Made by a program: the position numbers and the translations under genes. From Rhodobacterales bacterium (lineage in GTDB: Bacteria; Pseudomonadota; Alphaproteobacteria; Rhizobiales; Stappiaceae): a DNA stretch of 64,000 bases. Where the stretch lies: contig VIRH01000124.1 of NCBI GenBank assembly GCA_008107755.1, forward strand, positions 122,448-186,447, in the 5' to 3' direction. Under the pieces are notes generated by a model. The model was not told where the DNA came from and made no database searches. It was given only the letters and a program-made list of their open reading frames with translations. This document shows, piece after piece, positions 26,165-34,866 of the stretch; the stretch's first letter is position 1, and the number at the start of each line of letters is the position of its first letter.

Positions 26165-26761
26165 TTAGTTGAGAGTTTGTGCCCGGTCGGCCGCGCCGAC
26201 AACCGGCATCGCTCCACCTTCAGCGAATGACAGCCCGGCCGAGAGGCAGGAATTCAGTGCCTTGTCCCGCTCCTGCGGCGGGACCTGCCCTAGCGCGATC
26301 AGAACGGCTGTATTGACCGCCCTTGCCGTAAGGTCGTCAGGCATCTCGACGCGAAACTGCGGATCAGGATGTAATGAACCACCCGACCAACCGGCCGCAT
26401 ATCCGATCCAGACGGCGGCCGTGTCCGACTTCGCCGCTTCGGCGGCCGCATGCACGGCGATCCTGGCGTCTTCGTCCGCATCGCGCACCCATGCCTCGCT
26501 AAGGGCCAGGACGTGTCGCTCGGCCTCGGTCTCCGCCGCCCCCAGTCCGTCGACGCACTTCATGCCCCACCAGACGGCTTCGCGCTTTGGCAGGACGTGA
26601 GCAAAATAGGCGAGCGCGGACATCGGGTCCCCACCCTCCCTAAGCTTCAGGACATAGTCCTGAGGCGTCGTGTCTTTCGTTGGCTCGCTGACCGTTTCCG
26701 ACAATTCCGGAAATGTCTCGAAAACCTGTCTCGCCCTGGTGAAGCGAATGCGCGATCCCAT
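26165..26761 (-). CDS. T6SS-linked DUF6931-like protein
   Basis: A 198-residue soluble, helical protein encoded between vgrG and tagH. It contains repeated Ala-rich helices (ALAYFAHVLPKREAVWWGMK, ARIAVHAAAEAAKSDTAAVW, WSGGSLHPD). I recall similar proteins labelled DUF6931 in alphaproteobacterial T6SS clusters, but this is from memory. Its place directly after vgrG (48-base gap) makes an adaptor or chaperone role for VgrG possible; this is an inference. No catalytic motif is visible. Confidence 0.65.
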   Translation of the reverse strand: MGSRIRFTRARQVFETFPELSETVSEPTKDTTPQDYVLKLREGGDPMSALAYFAHVLPKREAVWWGMKCVDGLGAAETEAERHVLALSEAWVRDADEDARIAVHAAAEAAKSDTAAVWIGYAAGWSGGSLHPDPQFRVEMPDDLTARAVNTAVLIALGQVPPQERDKALNSCLSAGLSFAEGGAMPVVGAADRAQTLN

Positions 26762-26809
26762 CGGCTCAACTCCCTGTCCGCTCTAATTACGACCCTTTCG
26801 GGTTCTTCG

Positions 26810-28633
26810 TCAGTTGATCGCAACAAGTCCGCCCTTGAGGGTCAGCATTGCGCTGCCGATCACGTCAGTCTTCGTGCCCTGCGCTTTCAGCGTGCCCAGG
26901 GCCTTTACCTCGATTGTCGGCGACGTGATCTTTACCGAGGCGGGCGTCATGGTGATCTTGCTGGCGCCGCAGACGAATTCGATCTTTGAGCCGGCAGTGA
27001 CCTTCCAGGTGCTGCCGATGTCCTCGGTCGTATTCCGTCCGACTGTTTCCTTGCGATCGACGTCGATCTTGGTCTCACGGCAGTTCTTGACGTGAAGCAA
27101 CTCGTCGTTCTCGATGACGGTTTCCATGTCCTTTTCCGCATGGATTCCGACGAGCTCCTGGCCTTTGGTGTCGTCGAGTACGAATTCGTTGTATCCACCG
27201 CCTCCTGTGGTGGAGTCGGATTTGACACCGGCCTTGTTCTTTTCGCCTGGCAGGGCGTAAGGCGGCATGTTCTCGCCATTATACACGGTTCCGACGATGA
27301 TCGGCTGATCCGGATCTCCTTCGAGAAACTGGACGATCACTTCCTGACCGACGCGCGGAATGTAGATCCCGCCCCAGTTCTTTCCAGACCAGACCTGTGC
27401 GACCCGGACACGGCGCGACTGCGTGCCTTCGCGATCCCAATAGAATTCGACCATGACCTGGCCGTACTCATCGACGTCGATCTCGCCCTGCCCGGTGACC
27501 ACAGCAGTCTGGGCACCCGGTATCCGGGGTTTCTGCGTGACTGCGGGCGTCCGAAAAGGAATGTTGGAGCCCAACATGTCGTAAGTGCCGCTATAGGCCT
27601 CTCCCTGCTCACCGGCGCCGGAGCGGAAGGATTCGGCAATGACGTGATGGGTTGCACGCACCACCAGATATTCGCGGTTCTGCTTCCCGTGAGGATGGTC
27701 CTTCAGCGAAAACAGGGCGCCGGGTGCGAGACGCGGCACCTCACCGGACGCTTCGATCCGATTGTCGGCAGCCTGCTCGGCCTCAAGCCGTATCTTGCTG
27801 AACTTGCTACCCTTGTCGGGTTCGATGTAGCGCCCGGGATAGTCGTAGTTCTCTAGCTTGCCGGCCTTGTACTTCGAGCTGGATTGCCGGTCTGCGACCA
27901 ACGAGGCAGACGGCTTCTTGAAATCATAGTCGTTGACCACGAATTTGCCGGTGCGAAACCTCCGACCCGGAATCCAGTGATTGATCTGCTCGGTATTCTG
28001 CTGGCTGTCTCCGCCGATCTGGATATAGGGGATGCTGGATTGCCCCTTGATCAGACTGAAGGAAGACTTCGCATCGGCCAGGATCAGCTTGTGCTGGCCC
28101 ATCTTGTGCTCAAAGTAGTAGGAGATGCCGAACTCTTCCATCAGACGGCAACAGAAGTCGTAGTCGGACTCGCGGTATTGAACGCAGTATTCTACGGTGT
28201 CATAGCTTTCCGTGAGCTTGTCGTCGAACACCGCAAAATCATGAGCGCCCATCACGCTCTTGATTATGTCCGGAACCGCCGTTTCCTTGAAGATCCGGCA
28301 ATTGGAAGTCTTCGTCAGCAACCAGAACCACGGCCTCAAGGTCAATTTGTAAAGATAGTATGTATCGCGTACGCCGACCCATTTTGCATCGGTCAGCAAC
28401 CCATCAAAATGACGGATATCTCCGTTGCCCGTTTTGAGCGCGATGGTCATGTTGGTCGCGATCGCCTTGTCGAAATCCAGATCTTCTTTCTGACTGAAGA
28501 CGTCCATGCTGATTTCGAAATCCTCGCTCAGCCCCTCTTCGCAATCGAAGCTGACAAGCGAGATGACATCCTTTCCGAAGACCGACGTCAGTTCGGCCAT
28601 GCGGTGGGTCTGTTTGAGTTCTCCCGGTGCCAC
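26810..28633 (-). CDS. vgrG: T6SS spike protein VgrG (TssI)
   Basis: A 607-residue protein with a GTG start preceded by GAGGAG. The gp27-like part (about 1-360) includes the typical YRESDYDFCCRLMEEFGISYYFEH. The gp5 OB-fold follows (about 380-470; VSGKNWGGIYIPRVGQEVIV-like, FLEGDPDQPIIVG). The end is a beta-helical needle with short repeats (KITMTPASVKI, GSAMLTLKGGL). There is no C-terminal effector extension, so this is a plain spike that must carry its cargo through PAAR or an adaptor. It is the first gene of the minus-strand T6SS operon. Confidence 0.97.
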   Translation of the reverse strand: MAPGELKQTHRMAELTSVFGKDVISLVSFDCEEGLSEDFEISMDVFSQKEDLDFDKAIATNMTIALKTGNGDIRHFDGLLTDAKWVGVRDTYYLYKLTLRPWFWLLTKTSNCRIFKETAVPDIIKSVMGAHDFAVFDDKLTESYDTVEYCVQYRESDYDFCCRLMEEFGISYYFEHKMGQHKLILADAKSSFSLIKGQSSIPYIQIGGDSQQNTEQINHWIPGRRFRTGKFVVNDYDFKKPSASLVADRQSSSKYKAGKLENYDYPGRYIEPDKGSKFSKIRLEAEQAADNRIEASGEVPRLAPGALFSLKDHPHGKQNREYLVVRATHHVIAESFRSGAGEQGEAYSGTYDMLGSNIPFRTPAVTQKPRIPGAQTAVVTGQGEIDVDEYGQVMVEFYWDREGTQSRRVRVAQVWSGKNWGGIYIPRVGQEVIVQFLEGDPDQPIIVGTVYNGENMPPYALPGEKNKAGVKSDSTTGGGGYNEFVLDDTKGQELVGIHAEKDMETVIENDELLHVKNCRETKIDVDRKETVGRNTTEDIGSTWKVTAGSKIEFVCGASKITMTPASVKITSPTIEVKALGTLKAQGTKTDVIGSAMLTLKGGLVAIN

Positions 28634-29112
28634 GAAGCTCTCCTCGGAATAACAATGTTATGGGCAACGGCTCATCGCCGCCGTAATCCCAGCCAGTATG
28701 TCATTTTTGCTCGCGATAGATGTGCTTAAGAACACACTAGTTGCCATTACTGGCATCTTCTGGAGAGGGGCAGGCACATCGAATTCCTGCTCTCCCATCT
28801 TGCCCCTCCCGCTTTTCCTGCCTTCGTCCTCTCGACCGGCTTCAGCGACGAGAGAGCAATTGCCCGGTTCTCCTTCTTACCAGTTCAGCCCCATCACCTG
28901 TAGAGCCGTGACGGCCCAAAAGTCCAGGCGGACGCGCCGTCGGTCTTGCCAATTAAACTCATTGGGACATACTGAATGACAGATTTTTTAAGCCAATAAG
29001 AAACTTCATAAAAGTGACGTGCGCCACACTCAATTCTGTCGCGGCATGGCACGATAGATTTCGAAGTCAAAAGCAATTCCGCTTCGAAAACGCATCAGGA
29101 AGGTTTGATATC
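28634..29112. promoter_or_regulatory. Divergent promoter region between vgrG and ompA-like/tssA
   Basis: This 479-base gap separates the two divergent T6SS operons and is AT-richer than its surroundings, especially 28960-29030. It should hold both main T6SS promoters. I see no clear sigma-54 site: TGGCACG at 29047 lacks the matching downstream GC element. No gene is seen. Confidence 0.5.
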
Positions 29113-29802
29113 GTGACCCCGAATCTCAGTCTGACAAACTCCAGAACAACTTGGGGCGGTACCATTGGCCGGACTGTGCTGGCCGTGGCTTTCGCGGCAA
29201 CATTCACGGGCTTGAGCGCAGGTCGCTCTCCCGTGATGGCGCAGGACACGGGCATTACCGCCGAAGACGTTTCCAAGCATTTCAAGCAGCTCAAGACGCG
29301 CTCTCTGCAGCCCACCGGAAAGACACGCGCCCTGTGCATTGGCACGCGTGACGAGTGCAACCCCGACGGCGCCGCGTCCGAGGGAGGTCAGGTCGCAGTG
29401 ACCCAGGATGGCGGGAAGCAGGCGGAGACGCTTGTGGTCGATCCGGAAACAAATGCTATCGACGCCGGCCTCAACCTGCTGGTCTCCTTCGAATATGCCT
29501 CCGCACGGCTGAGCCCGGGCGCAAAGGCGAACCTTCGAGAGTTCGCCGAGGGCATTTCCGATCCGGAGCTCGCTGACGCGACCTTCCTGATCGAGGGCCA
29601 CACGGACGGCATCGGGTCGACCTCCTACAACCAACGTCTGTCCGAAGACCGTGCTGCCGCCGTTGCCCAGTTTCTTGCAACGCTCGGCGTGGAACGCGCT
29701 CGCCTCAAGACGGTCGGCTACGGCAAGAGCCGTCCGAAGGTGGTCGACAACATCAACGACCCCGCCAACCGGCGCGTCGAAAGCAAACTGGTGATCGAAT
29801 AA
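29113..29802 (+). CDS. OmpA-family periplasmic protein at the head of the tssA operon
   Basis: A 229-residue protein with a GTG start preceded by AGGAAGG. An N-terminal signal or anchor (TVLAVAFAATFTGLSAG) is followed by a short region and a C-terminal OmpA domain (about residues 125-229; VSFEYASARLSPGAKANLRE, LIEGHTDGIGSTSYN, NRRVESKLVIE) that binds peptidoglycan. Two cysteines lie in CIGTRDEC. It sits directly upstream of tssA, so it is likely a T6SS-dedicated envelope anchor, possibly supporting TssL, which has its own OmpA domain. Confidence 0.88.
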   Translation: MTPNLSLTNSRTTWGGTIGRTVLAVAFAATFTGLSAGRSPVMAQDTGITAEDVSKHFKQLKTRSLQPTGKTRALCIGTRDECNPDGAASEGGQVAVTQDGGKQAETLVVDPETNAIDAGLNLLVSFEYASARLSPGAKANLREFAEGISDPELADATFLIEGHTDGIGSTSYNQRLSEDRAAAVAQFLATLGVERARLKTVGYGKSRPKVVDNINDPANRRVESKLVIE

Positions 29803-29818
29803 CAATTACTCCCGTTTC

Positions 29819-29856
29819 AAACCGGACGGCCGGCGGCAATGTCGGCCGTCCGGTTT
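29819..29856 (+). terminator. Hairpin between the OmpA-like gene and tssA
   Basis: A perfect 14-bp stem, AAACCGGACGGCCG / CGGCCGTCCGGTTT, with a ten-base loop. No T-run follows, so it is more likely an mRNA-processing or partial termination element than a full terminator. Confidence 0.6.
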
Positions 29857-29874
29857 GTCGGGTTGGGGGCTTTT

Positions 29875-31149
29875 ATGAGTTTTGATCCGGCTGTCTATGC
29901 CAAGGAAGTTTCTCCCGGCGCCGGTTGCGGCCCGGACCTCTACGACACCGAGCCAGCCTTTGCCGCACTCATGGATTCGTGCGAGGAAATGCTGCCGGAA
30001 CGGTTCAGTGATTTCGACCGTTCCGAGGTCGACTTCACCGATCTTTTCAAGCAGATGGACGGCTTTCTGAAACAATCGAGGGATCTGCGTCTTCTCGTGC
30101 TGATCGCTCAGTTCTCGCTCCTGAGCGGACAGATCCATCCGTTTGCCAATGTGGTGAGGACCATCCGCCAGTTGATCGACACCTATTGGCAAGACGTCCA
30201 TCCGCAGGATGCGGATTTCGGGCATATGGAGCGCATGGGCGCCATGGAAGCGCTTTCCAATCGCCCGACGGTCTACCTGCCCCTGGAAAGCGCCTCTCTT
30301 TTCAAGACCAAACGGACCGGACCGATCAGCTATCGGGCGATACAGATCGCCTCCGGAGCGATCACACCCAGAGAAGACGAACACACGATATCGCTCGGGT
30401 CCCTGGATGCCGCCCTCACCTCTGGCGAGATCGAACAGGATGTCATCGACGAGGTGCTGCAGGACCTGACTGACCTGCCGCTGGAACTGGAGGCGATCGC
30501 GGCGATCTCGTCGGCAAAGCTGAAAGAAAGCGATGCCAAGGCGACGCCTCCGAACTACGAAAAACTGATCTCACTCATTCGCGACATTTCCCGGGAACTG
30601 ACCTCGCGGCTCGGATTGCTGGCACCGGAAGCGGAAGCTGTCGCAGACGCCGAGGAATCCGCCGCTCCCGCGGCCGCCGGTTCAACCTCGGCCACCGATG
30701 TGCAGAACGCGGCGCAGGCAAAGCTCCTACTGGACGCCATCGAGGAATACTTCGCGGCACGAGAACCTTCCCACCCGGCGCTTTTCCTGGTTCGGGAAGC
30801 AGGAGGGCTTGTCGGAAAGTCCTACCTTGACGCGTTGCGCGTACTCATGCCCCGCCGTTTCGAGGATGTCACCTTGTTGCTCGGGACAAGCGGCCTGCAA
30901 TTGTCCAATGACAGGCTAATCGATCTCAATGAGGGAGAGGAAGCAGACTGGGGGGAGATCGGCGATTTCGGGGTCATGGTGATCGACAATCGAGCCGAAG
31001 CAATGCGCCAGATCGGTGCCGTCAAATCTTATTATCTGACCAACGAGCCAACCAGTCCCATTCCCCTGCTTCTCGAAGAGGCGCAGAGCATGGGATCAGG
31101 CTCTTTCACGGGCCTTTTAAACCTATTCTTGCGGCCGGAAGAAGAGTAA
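29875..31149 (+). CDS. tssA: T6SS cap/baseplate protein TssA
   Basis: A 424-residue soluble protein; the ATG at 29875 follows GGGGGC. The N-terminal ImpA domain is clear (DTYWQDVHPQDADFGHMERM, GAMEALSNRPTVYLPLE). The middle is Ala/Glu-rich, and the C-terminus carries AKLLLDAIEEYFAAREPSHPA, VREAGGLVGKSYLDALRVLMP, and ends with the FLRPEEE tail. TssA coordinates sheath and tube assembly. It follows the OmpA-like gene and is 280 bases upstream of tssB. Confidence 0.95.
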   Translation: MSFDPAVYAKEVSPGAGCGPDLYDTEPAFAALMDSCEEMLPERFSDFDRSEVDFTDLFKQMDGFLKQSRDLRLLVLIAQFSLLSGQIHPFANVVRTIRQLIDTYWQDVHPQDADFGHMERMGAMEALSNRPTVYLPLESASLFKTKRTGPISYRAIQIASGAITPREDEHTISLGSLDAALTSGEIEQDVIDEVLQDLTDLPLELEAIAAISSAKLKESDAKATPPNYEKLISLIRDISRELTSRLGLLAPEAEAVADAEESAAPAAAGSTSATDVQNAAQAKLLLDAIEEYFAAREPSHPALFLVREAGGLVGKSYLDALRVLMPRRFEDVTLLLGTSGLQLSNDRLIDLNEGEEADWGEIGDFGVMVIDNRAEAMRQIGAVKSYYLTNEPTSPIPLLLEEAQSMGSGSFTGLLNLFLRPEEE

Positions 31150-31429
31150 TAATGACGTTGCGGCGCCAAACATTTACATCTCTTCGCGCTGCAATACCCT
31201 TGGTCCTTGACACGCCGGGACAAGAGGTCCTCAATATTTCGGTTTTTTTCATAAAGCGGCGGAGGTGTGACTGTCATCACTTCCGTTTTCAGACAAACCC
31301 ATTACAAATATAGCATCAACGAACAAATAAAGACCGCAGTAGACAAAGCAATAATCAAATGAACTGCGTACTAAGTTGACTGAATTTTGCTGACCACCTG
31401 GTCGGACAATTAAATGAAAGGCAAGTACA
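31150..31429. promoter_or_regulatory. Intergenic region upstream of tssB
   Basis: An AT-rich 280-base gap between tssA and tssB on the same strand. A TTGACA sits at 31207-31212, but the AT-rich element downstream is only a weak match to a -10 box. It may provide a separate promoter for the sheath genes. No gene is seen. Confidence 0.35.
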
Positions 31430-31981
31430 ATGGCATCGAATAGTGGGCAGAGCTTTATCAAGCGCAACCGACCCCCTCGCGTCCATATCTTCTACGAAGA
31501 TCCGTTTGAAGCGGAACAGAAAGTCGAACTGCCCTTCGTCATGGGCGTTATGGCCGATCTGTCCGGCGACAATCCGGGTGCCGAGAAAGCCGACATCGAC
31601 GAACGCAAGTTCCTCGACATCGACATGGACAATTTCTCGAAGCGTATGGAAGCCATCGAGCCGGGTACGTCCTTCACCGTCGACGACAAGCTCTCTGGTG
31701 AAGATGACTCGAAGATGAGCGTGCAGCTCCGCTTCAAGAACATGGACGACTTCACACCCGGCAAGGTTGCGGAACAGGTTCCTGCCTTGAAGAAGCTCCT
31801 GGATGCGCGGCGCTCGCTCGCAGCCCTGCGCACGATGATGGACGGCCGCGTTCAGGCGATCTCCCAGTTGGAGGAACTGACGCGCGATCCGGCTCTCATG
31901 CAGGCCCTGGCCCAGAAGCTTGAAGCAGAAAAGGCGGACACCGCCACCACATCAGAGGCTGGCGACAGCGAGGAGGCGTAA
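31430..31981 (+). CDS. tssB: T6SS sheath small subunit TssB
   Basis: A 183-residue protein with the TssB pattern RVHIFYEDPFEAEQKVELPF, the conserved V-M-G-V-M-A-D-L-S-G, RKFLDIDMDNF, and DFTPGKVAEQVPALKKLLDARRSL. TssB and TssC form the contractile sheath. The stop TAA is directly followed by the tssC ATG, which supports tight coupling. Confidence 0.97.
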   Translation: MASNSGQSFIKRNRPPRVHIFYEDPFEAEQKVELPFVMGVMADLSGDNPGAEKADIDERKFLDIDMDNFSKRMEAIEPGTSFTVDDKLSGEDDSKMSVQLRFKNMDDFTPGKVAEQVPALKKLLDARRSLAALRTMMDGRVQAISQLEELTRDPALMQALAQKLEAEKADTATTSEAGDSEEA

Positions 31982-33505
31982 ATGAGCAATACGGATACAA
32001 GCGCCCAGACAAGTGGCGCTGCGGCCGGTGAGGTCACGGGAGAAAAGACGCCGGAGGAATTCGCTTCGATCCTGAAGCAGAATTTCCGCATCAAGAACGA
32101 GCAGGACACTGCAAACCAGCTCGTCGACGATGCCATGTCGACTTTCCTTTCGGAAGCCCTGTCCGACCAGGCGATCATCAAGGACGACGTCTACGACACG
32201 ATCGACGAAATGATCGCAAAACTGGACGAGAAACTGAGCCAGCAGGTCAACGAGATCATTCACGCTCCGAAGTTTCAACAGCTCGAGAGTGCCTGGCGTG
32301 GTATCGACTACCTGGTCCATCAGTCGGAAACCGACGCTTCTCTGAAGCTTCAGTTCCTGAACATCTCGAAAAGCGAACTGGCAGGTACATTCAAGAGCTA
32401 TCGTGGTGCCAAGTGGGACCAGAGCCCGCTGTTCAAGCAGATCTACGAAGCCGAATTCGGCCAGTTGGGTGGTCAGCCCTACGGCTGCCTCGTCGGGGAC
32501 TACGAATTCTCCTACGAGCCGCAGGACATCACCATCCTGCGCGGCATGGCGAAGATTGCTTCGGCCGCACACGCTCCATTCCTGGCAGCTGCCAATCCTC
32601 AGCTGATGCAGATGGAGAGCTGGACGGAACTGCCGGCAAAGCGTGACCTTTCGAAGGTGTTCGATACGGAAATTCACGCTCAGTGGCGGACGCTGCGCGA
32701 ATCCGAGGACGCCCGTTATCTCGGCCTGACGATGCCACGTGTGCTGGCCCGCCAGCCGTACGGCGCAAAATCGGATCCGGTCGAGGAATTCGCGTTCGAA
32801 GAGGAATTCGGCGAGGACAACCACGACAATTACTCCTGGATGAACTCCGCATATGCCATGGCGGCCAATATCAACAAGGCCTACAAGGAATATGGCTGGA
32901 CCGTCCGCATCCGCGGCGTGGAAAGCGGCGGCCTTGTCGAGGATCTTCCGACCCACGTGTTCGAGACGGACGACGGCGGCGTCGACCAGAAGTGTCCGGC
33001 GGAAATTGCGATTTCGGACCGGCGCGAGCACGAGATCTCCCGCCTCGGCCTGATCCCGCTGATCCACCGCAAGAACACCGATCAGGCGGCCTTCCTTGGC
33101 GCACAGTCGGTCTTCAAGCCGCGGCAGTTCTCCGGGCCGAATGGCAAGGATGCGACGGCATCGGACAACCTGTCCGCCCGCCTGCCCTACATGTTCGCGA
33201 CCACTCGTTTTGCCCATTACCTCAAGGTGATGGTCCGCAACAAGATCGGTTCCACGAAGGAATCGGCTCAGCTGCAACGTTGGCTGAACGACTGGATCAT
33301 GGACTACGTGGACGGCGACCCGGACAATTCGACCGAGGACACCAAGGCACGCAAGCCGCTGCGGGAAGCCAAGGTCACCATCATCGATGACGAGGAAAAC
33401 CCAGGCTACTACCGAGCCCAGTTCTTCCTTCGTCCCCACTATCAGCTGGAAGGCATGGATATCGGCATGAGCCTTGCCTCCCGCATTCCGCAGGACGGGA
33501 AGTGA
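31982..33505 (+). CDS. tssC: T6SS sheath large subunit TssC
   Basis: A 507-residue protein with TssC landmarks: ESAWRGIDYLVHQSETDASLK, YGCLVGDYEFSYEPQDITIL, GLTMPRVLARQPYG, FATTRFAHYLKVMVRNKIGS, and the C-terminal PGYYRAQFFLRPHYQLEGMD. It forms the sheath with TssB and is recycled by ClpV. Only one TssC is present here. A strong hairpin follows it before hcp. Confidence 0.97.
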   Translation: MSNTDTSAQTSGAAAGEVTGEKTPEEFASILKQNFRIKNEQDTANQLVDDAMSTFLSEALSDQAIIKDDVYDTIDEMIAKLDEKLSQQVNEIIHAPKFQQLESAWRGIDYLVHQSETDASLKLQFLNISKSELAGTFKSYRGAKWDQSPLFKQIYEAEFGQLGGQPYGCLVGDYEFSYEPQDITILRGMAKIASAAHAPFLAAANPQLMQMESWTELPAKRDLSKVFDTEIHAQWRTLRESEDARYLGLTMPRVLARQPYGAKSDPVEEFAFEEEFGEDNHDNYSWMNSAYAMAANINKAYKEYGWTVRIRGVESGGLVEDLPTHVFETDDGGVDQKCPAEIAISDRREHEISRLGLIPLIHRKNTDQAAFLGAQSVFKPRQFSGPNGKDATASDNLSARLPYMFATTRFAHYLKVMVRNKIGSTKESAQLQRWLNDWIMDYVDGDPDNSTEDTKARKPLREAKVTIIDDEENPGYYRAQFFLRPHYQLEGMDIGMSLASRIPQDGK

Positions 33506-33516
33506 TAGCTGAAAAA

Positions 33517-33543
33517 GCCTGAGGGCAGTTCATGCCCTCAGGC
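33517..33543 (+). terminator. Hairpin between tssC and hcp
   Basis: GCCTGAGGGCA / TGCCCTCAGGC form a perfect 11-bp stem with a five-base loop, starting 11 bases after the tssC stop. No T-run follows, so it may protect or process the mRNA ends or cause partial termination, helping to set hcp levels apart from tssBC. Confidence 0.65.
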
Positions 33544-33688
33544 AGGCATCCGGCAACGGGTGCTCTCCGGACAACCGGACGGAGGTCAGATTTTTATGGG
33601 GTAGGACCAAGAGGTCCGTTCATTTGAACTGGTTCGTCGCAAGACCAGAACGAATTTGCTGGCTGCGACAATGAGAGGAAATACTAAA

Positions 33689-34174
33689 ATGGCTGTAGAT
33701 TATTTTCTGAAACTCGACGGTATCAAAGGCGAAGCTCAGGACAAGACCCACAAGGACGAAATCGACGTGCTGTCCTGGTCCTGGGGTGCAACCCAGTCCG
33801 GTACCACGCACATGGGCTCCGGCTCCGGTTCCGGCAGGTCTCACTTTCAGGACCTGAGCATCACCAAGTACATCGACAAGTCGTCTCCGACCCTGCTGAA
33901 GCACCTGTCCACGGGCCAGCACATCAATGGCGGAACCCTCTACGTCCGCAAGGCTGCAGGCGACAAACCGCTCGAGTACATCAAGATCGAGATGAAGGAC
34001 ATCATCATCACGAGCTTGTCGACCGGCGGCAGCGGTGGCGAAGACCGCATCACGGAAAGCGCCACGATCAACTTCGGTGAATACAAGTTCATCTACACCG
34101 AGCAGAACTCTGACGGAAGCAAGGGTGCGGCTCCGGAATTCGGGTACGATATCGCCGCGAACTCCACCAAGTAA
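33689..34174 (+). CDS. hcp: T6SS tube protein Hcp (TssD)
   Basis: A 161-residue Hcp-fold protein. The ATG at 33689 follows GAGAGGAAATACTAAA. Features include AVDYFLKLDGIKGEAQDKTHK, IDVLSWSWGATQSG, LSITKYIDKSSPTLL and ITESATINFGEYKFIYTEQ. Hcp rings stack into the secreted inner tube and can carry small effectors. A hairpin lies in front of the gene and a strong terminator follows it, so hcp probably has its own short, abundant transcript, in keeping with the high amounts of Hcp needed. Confidence 0.97.
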   Translation: MAVDYFLKLDGIKGEAQDKTHKDEIDVLSWSWGATQSGTTHMGSGSGSGRSHFQDLSITKYIDKSSPTLLKHLSTGQHINGGTLYVRKAAGDKPLEYIKIEMKDIIITSLSTGGSGGEDRITESATINFGEYKFIYTEQNSDGSKGAAPEFGYDIAANSTK

Positions 34175-34188
34175 GGCCGAAAGGCCGA

Positions 34189-34225
34189 AGCGGCTGCCGG
34201 CGCATGTCCGGCAGCCGCTCTTTTT
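34189..34225 (+). terminator. Rho-independent terminator after hcp
   Basis: A perfect 12-bp GC-rich stem (AGCGGCTGCCGG / CCGGCAGCCGCT, seven-base loop) followed by CTTTTT, 14 bases after the hcp stop codon. Downstream tssE needs read-through or its own promoter. Confidence 0.9.
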
Positions 34226-34314
34226 CAACCCGCCCGGCACGGATGATTTTGTCCGTGCCCCTCTCCGGCGGAGGATTTTCAAGCAGGGAATGCGATTCAG
34301 CGTGGGACCGACCG

Positions 34315-34866
34315 ATGGCTAAATCGAAAGTCAAAATGCATTCTCCGCTGATGTGGGCATTCCGGGCAATGGACGATCCCGACTACAGGGCAGCCCAGAA
34401 CCGGCACGACCAGGAAGGCAAGGCCCAGAACCTGGCGTCAGGACGCAGATTGTCCCGGTCCTACGGCATATCCGAACAGACGCTCCTCGCAGAGGTGAGA
34501 CGGGATCTTCAGGCCCTCCTCAACACGGTCAACCTCAATTCAAGCCAGGATCTGTCCGACTTCCCGGAAGTCCAGAGCTCCATCATCAATTACGGACTGC
34601 CGGACCTGTCGGTGCACGTGGTCGACTCCATCCGGATAGACAAGCTCGCCGATGACATAAGGCAAGCGCTCATTCACTTCGAACCGCGCATGGACCCTCG
34701 TACCCTGAAAGTGGAACGGGACCGCGAGGCGGAGAGTGAAACCTTCAAGGTTCGCTTCGTGATCAAGGCCGACATCCGCTGCGATCCCGTGCGGGTCGGC
34801 ACCGAGTTCATCGCCGACGTCGATCCGAGCTATGGCCGCATCAAGATTATCGGGGCAACCGGATGA
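34315..34866 (+). CDS. tssE: T6SS baseplate protein TssE
   Basis: A 183-residue gp25-like protein with the LLNTVNLNSSQDLSDFPEVQ segment, SIINYGLPDLS, and the C-terminal RFVIKADIRCDPV region. The start at 34315 fits the family's N-terminus; upstream codons look unrelated, and its ribosome-binding site (GGGA) is modest. TssE is a baseplate wedge component. Its stop overlaps the tssF start by four bases (ATGA). Confidence 0.92.
   Translation: MAKSKVKMHSPLMWAFRAMDDPDYRAAQNRHDQEGKAQNLASGRRLSRSYGISEQTLLAEVRRDLQALLNTVNLNSSQDLSDFPEVQSSIINYGLPDLSVHVVDSIRIDKLADDIRQALIHFEPRMDPRTLKVERDREAESETFKVRFVIKADIRCDPVRVGTEFIADVDPSYGRIKIIGATG

Noticed and set aside
29047..29053. TGGCACG, a possible sigma-54 -24 element upstream of the OmpA-like gene
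   Set aside because: The required GC element at the right spacing is missing (ATTTC is found instead).
31952..33439. 495-codon open frame antisense to tssC
   Set aside because: A shadow of tssC, whose family match is certain.
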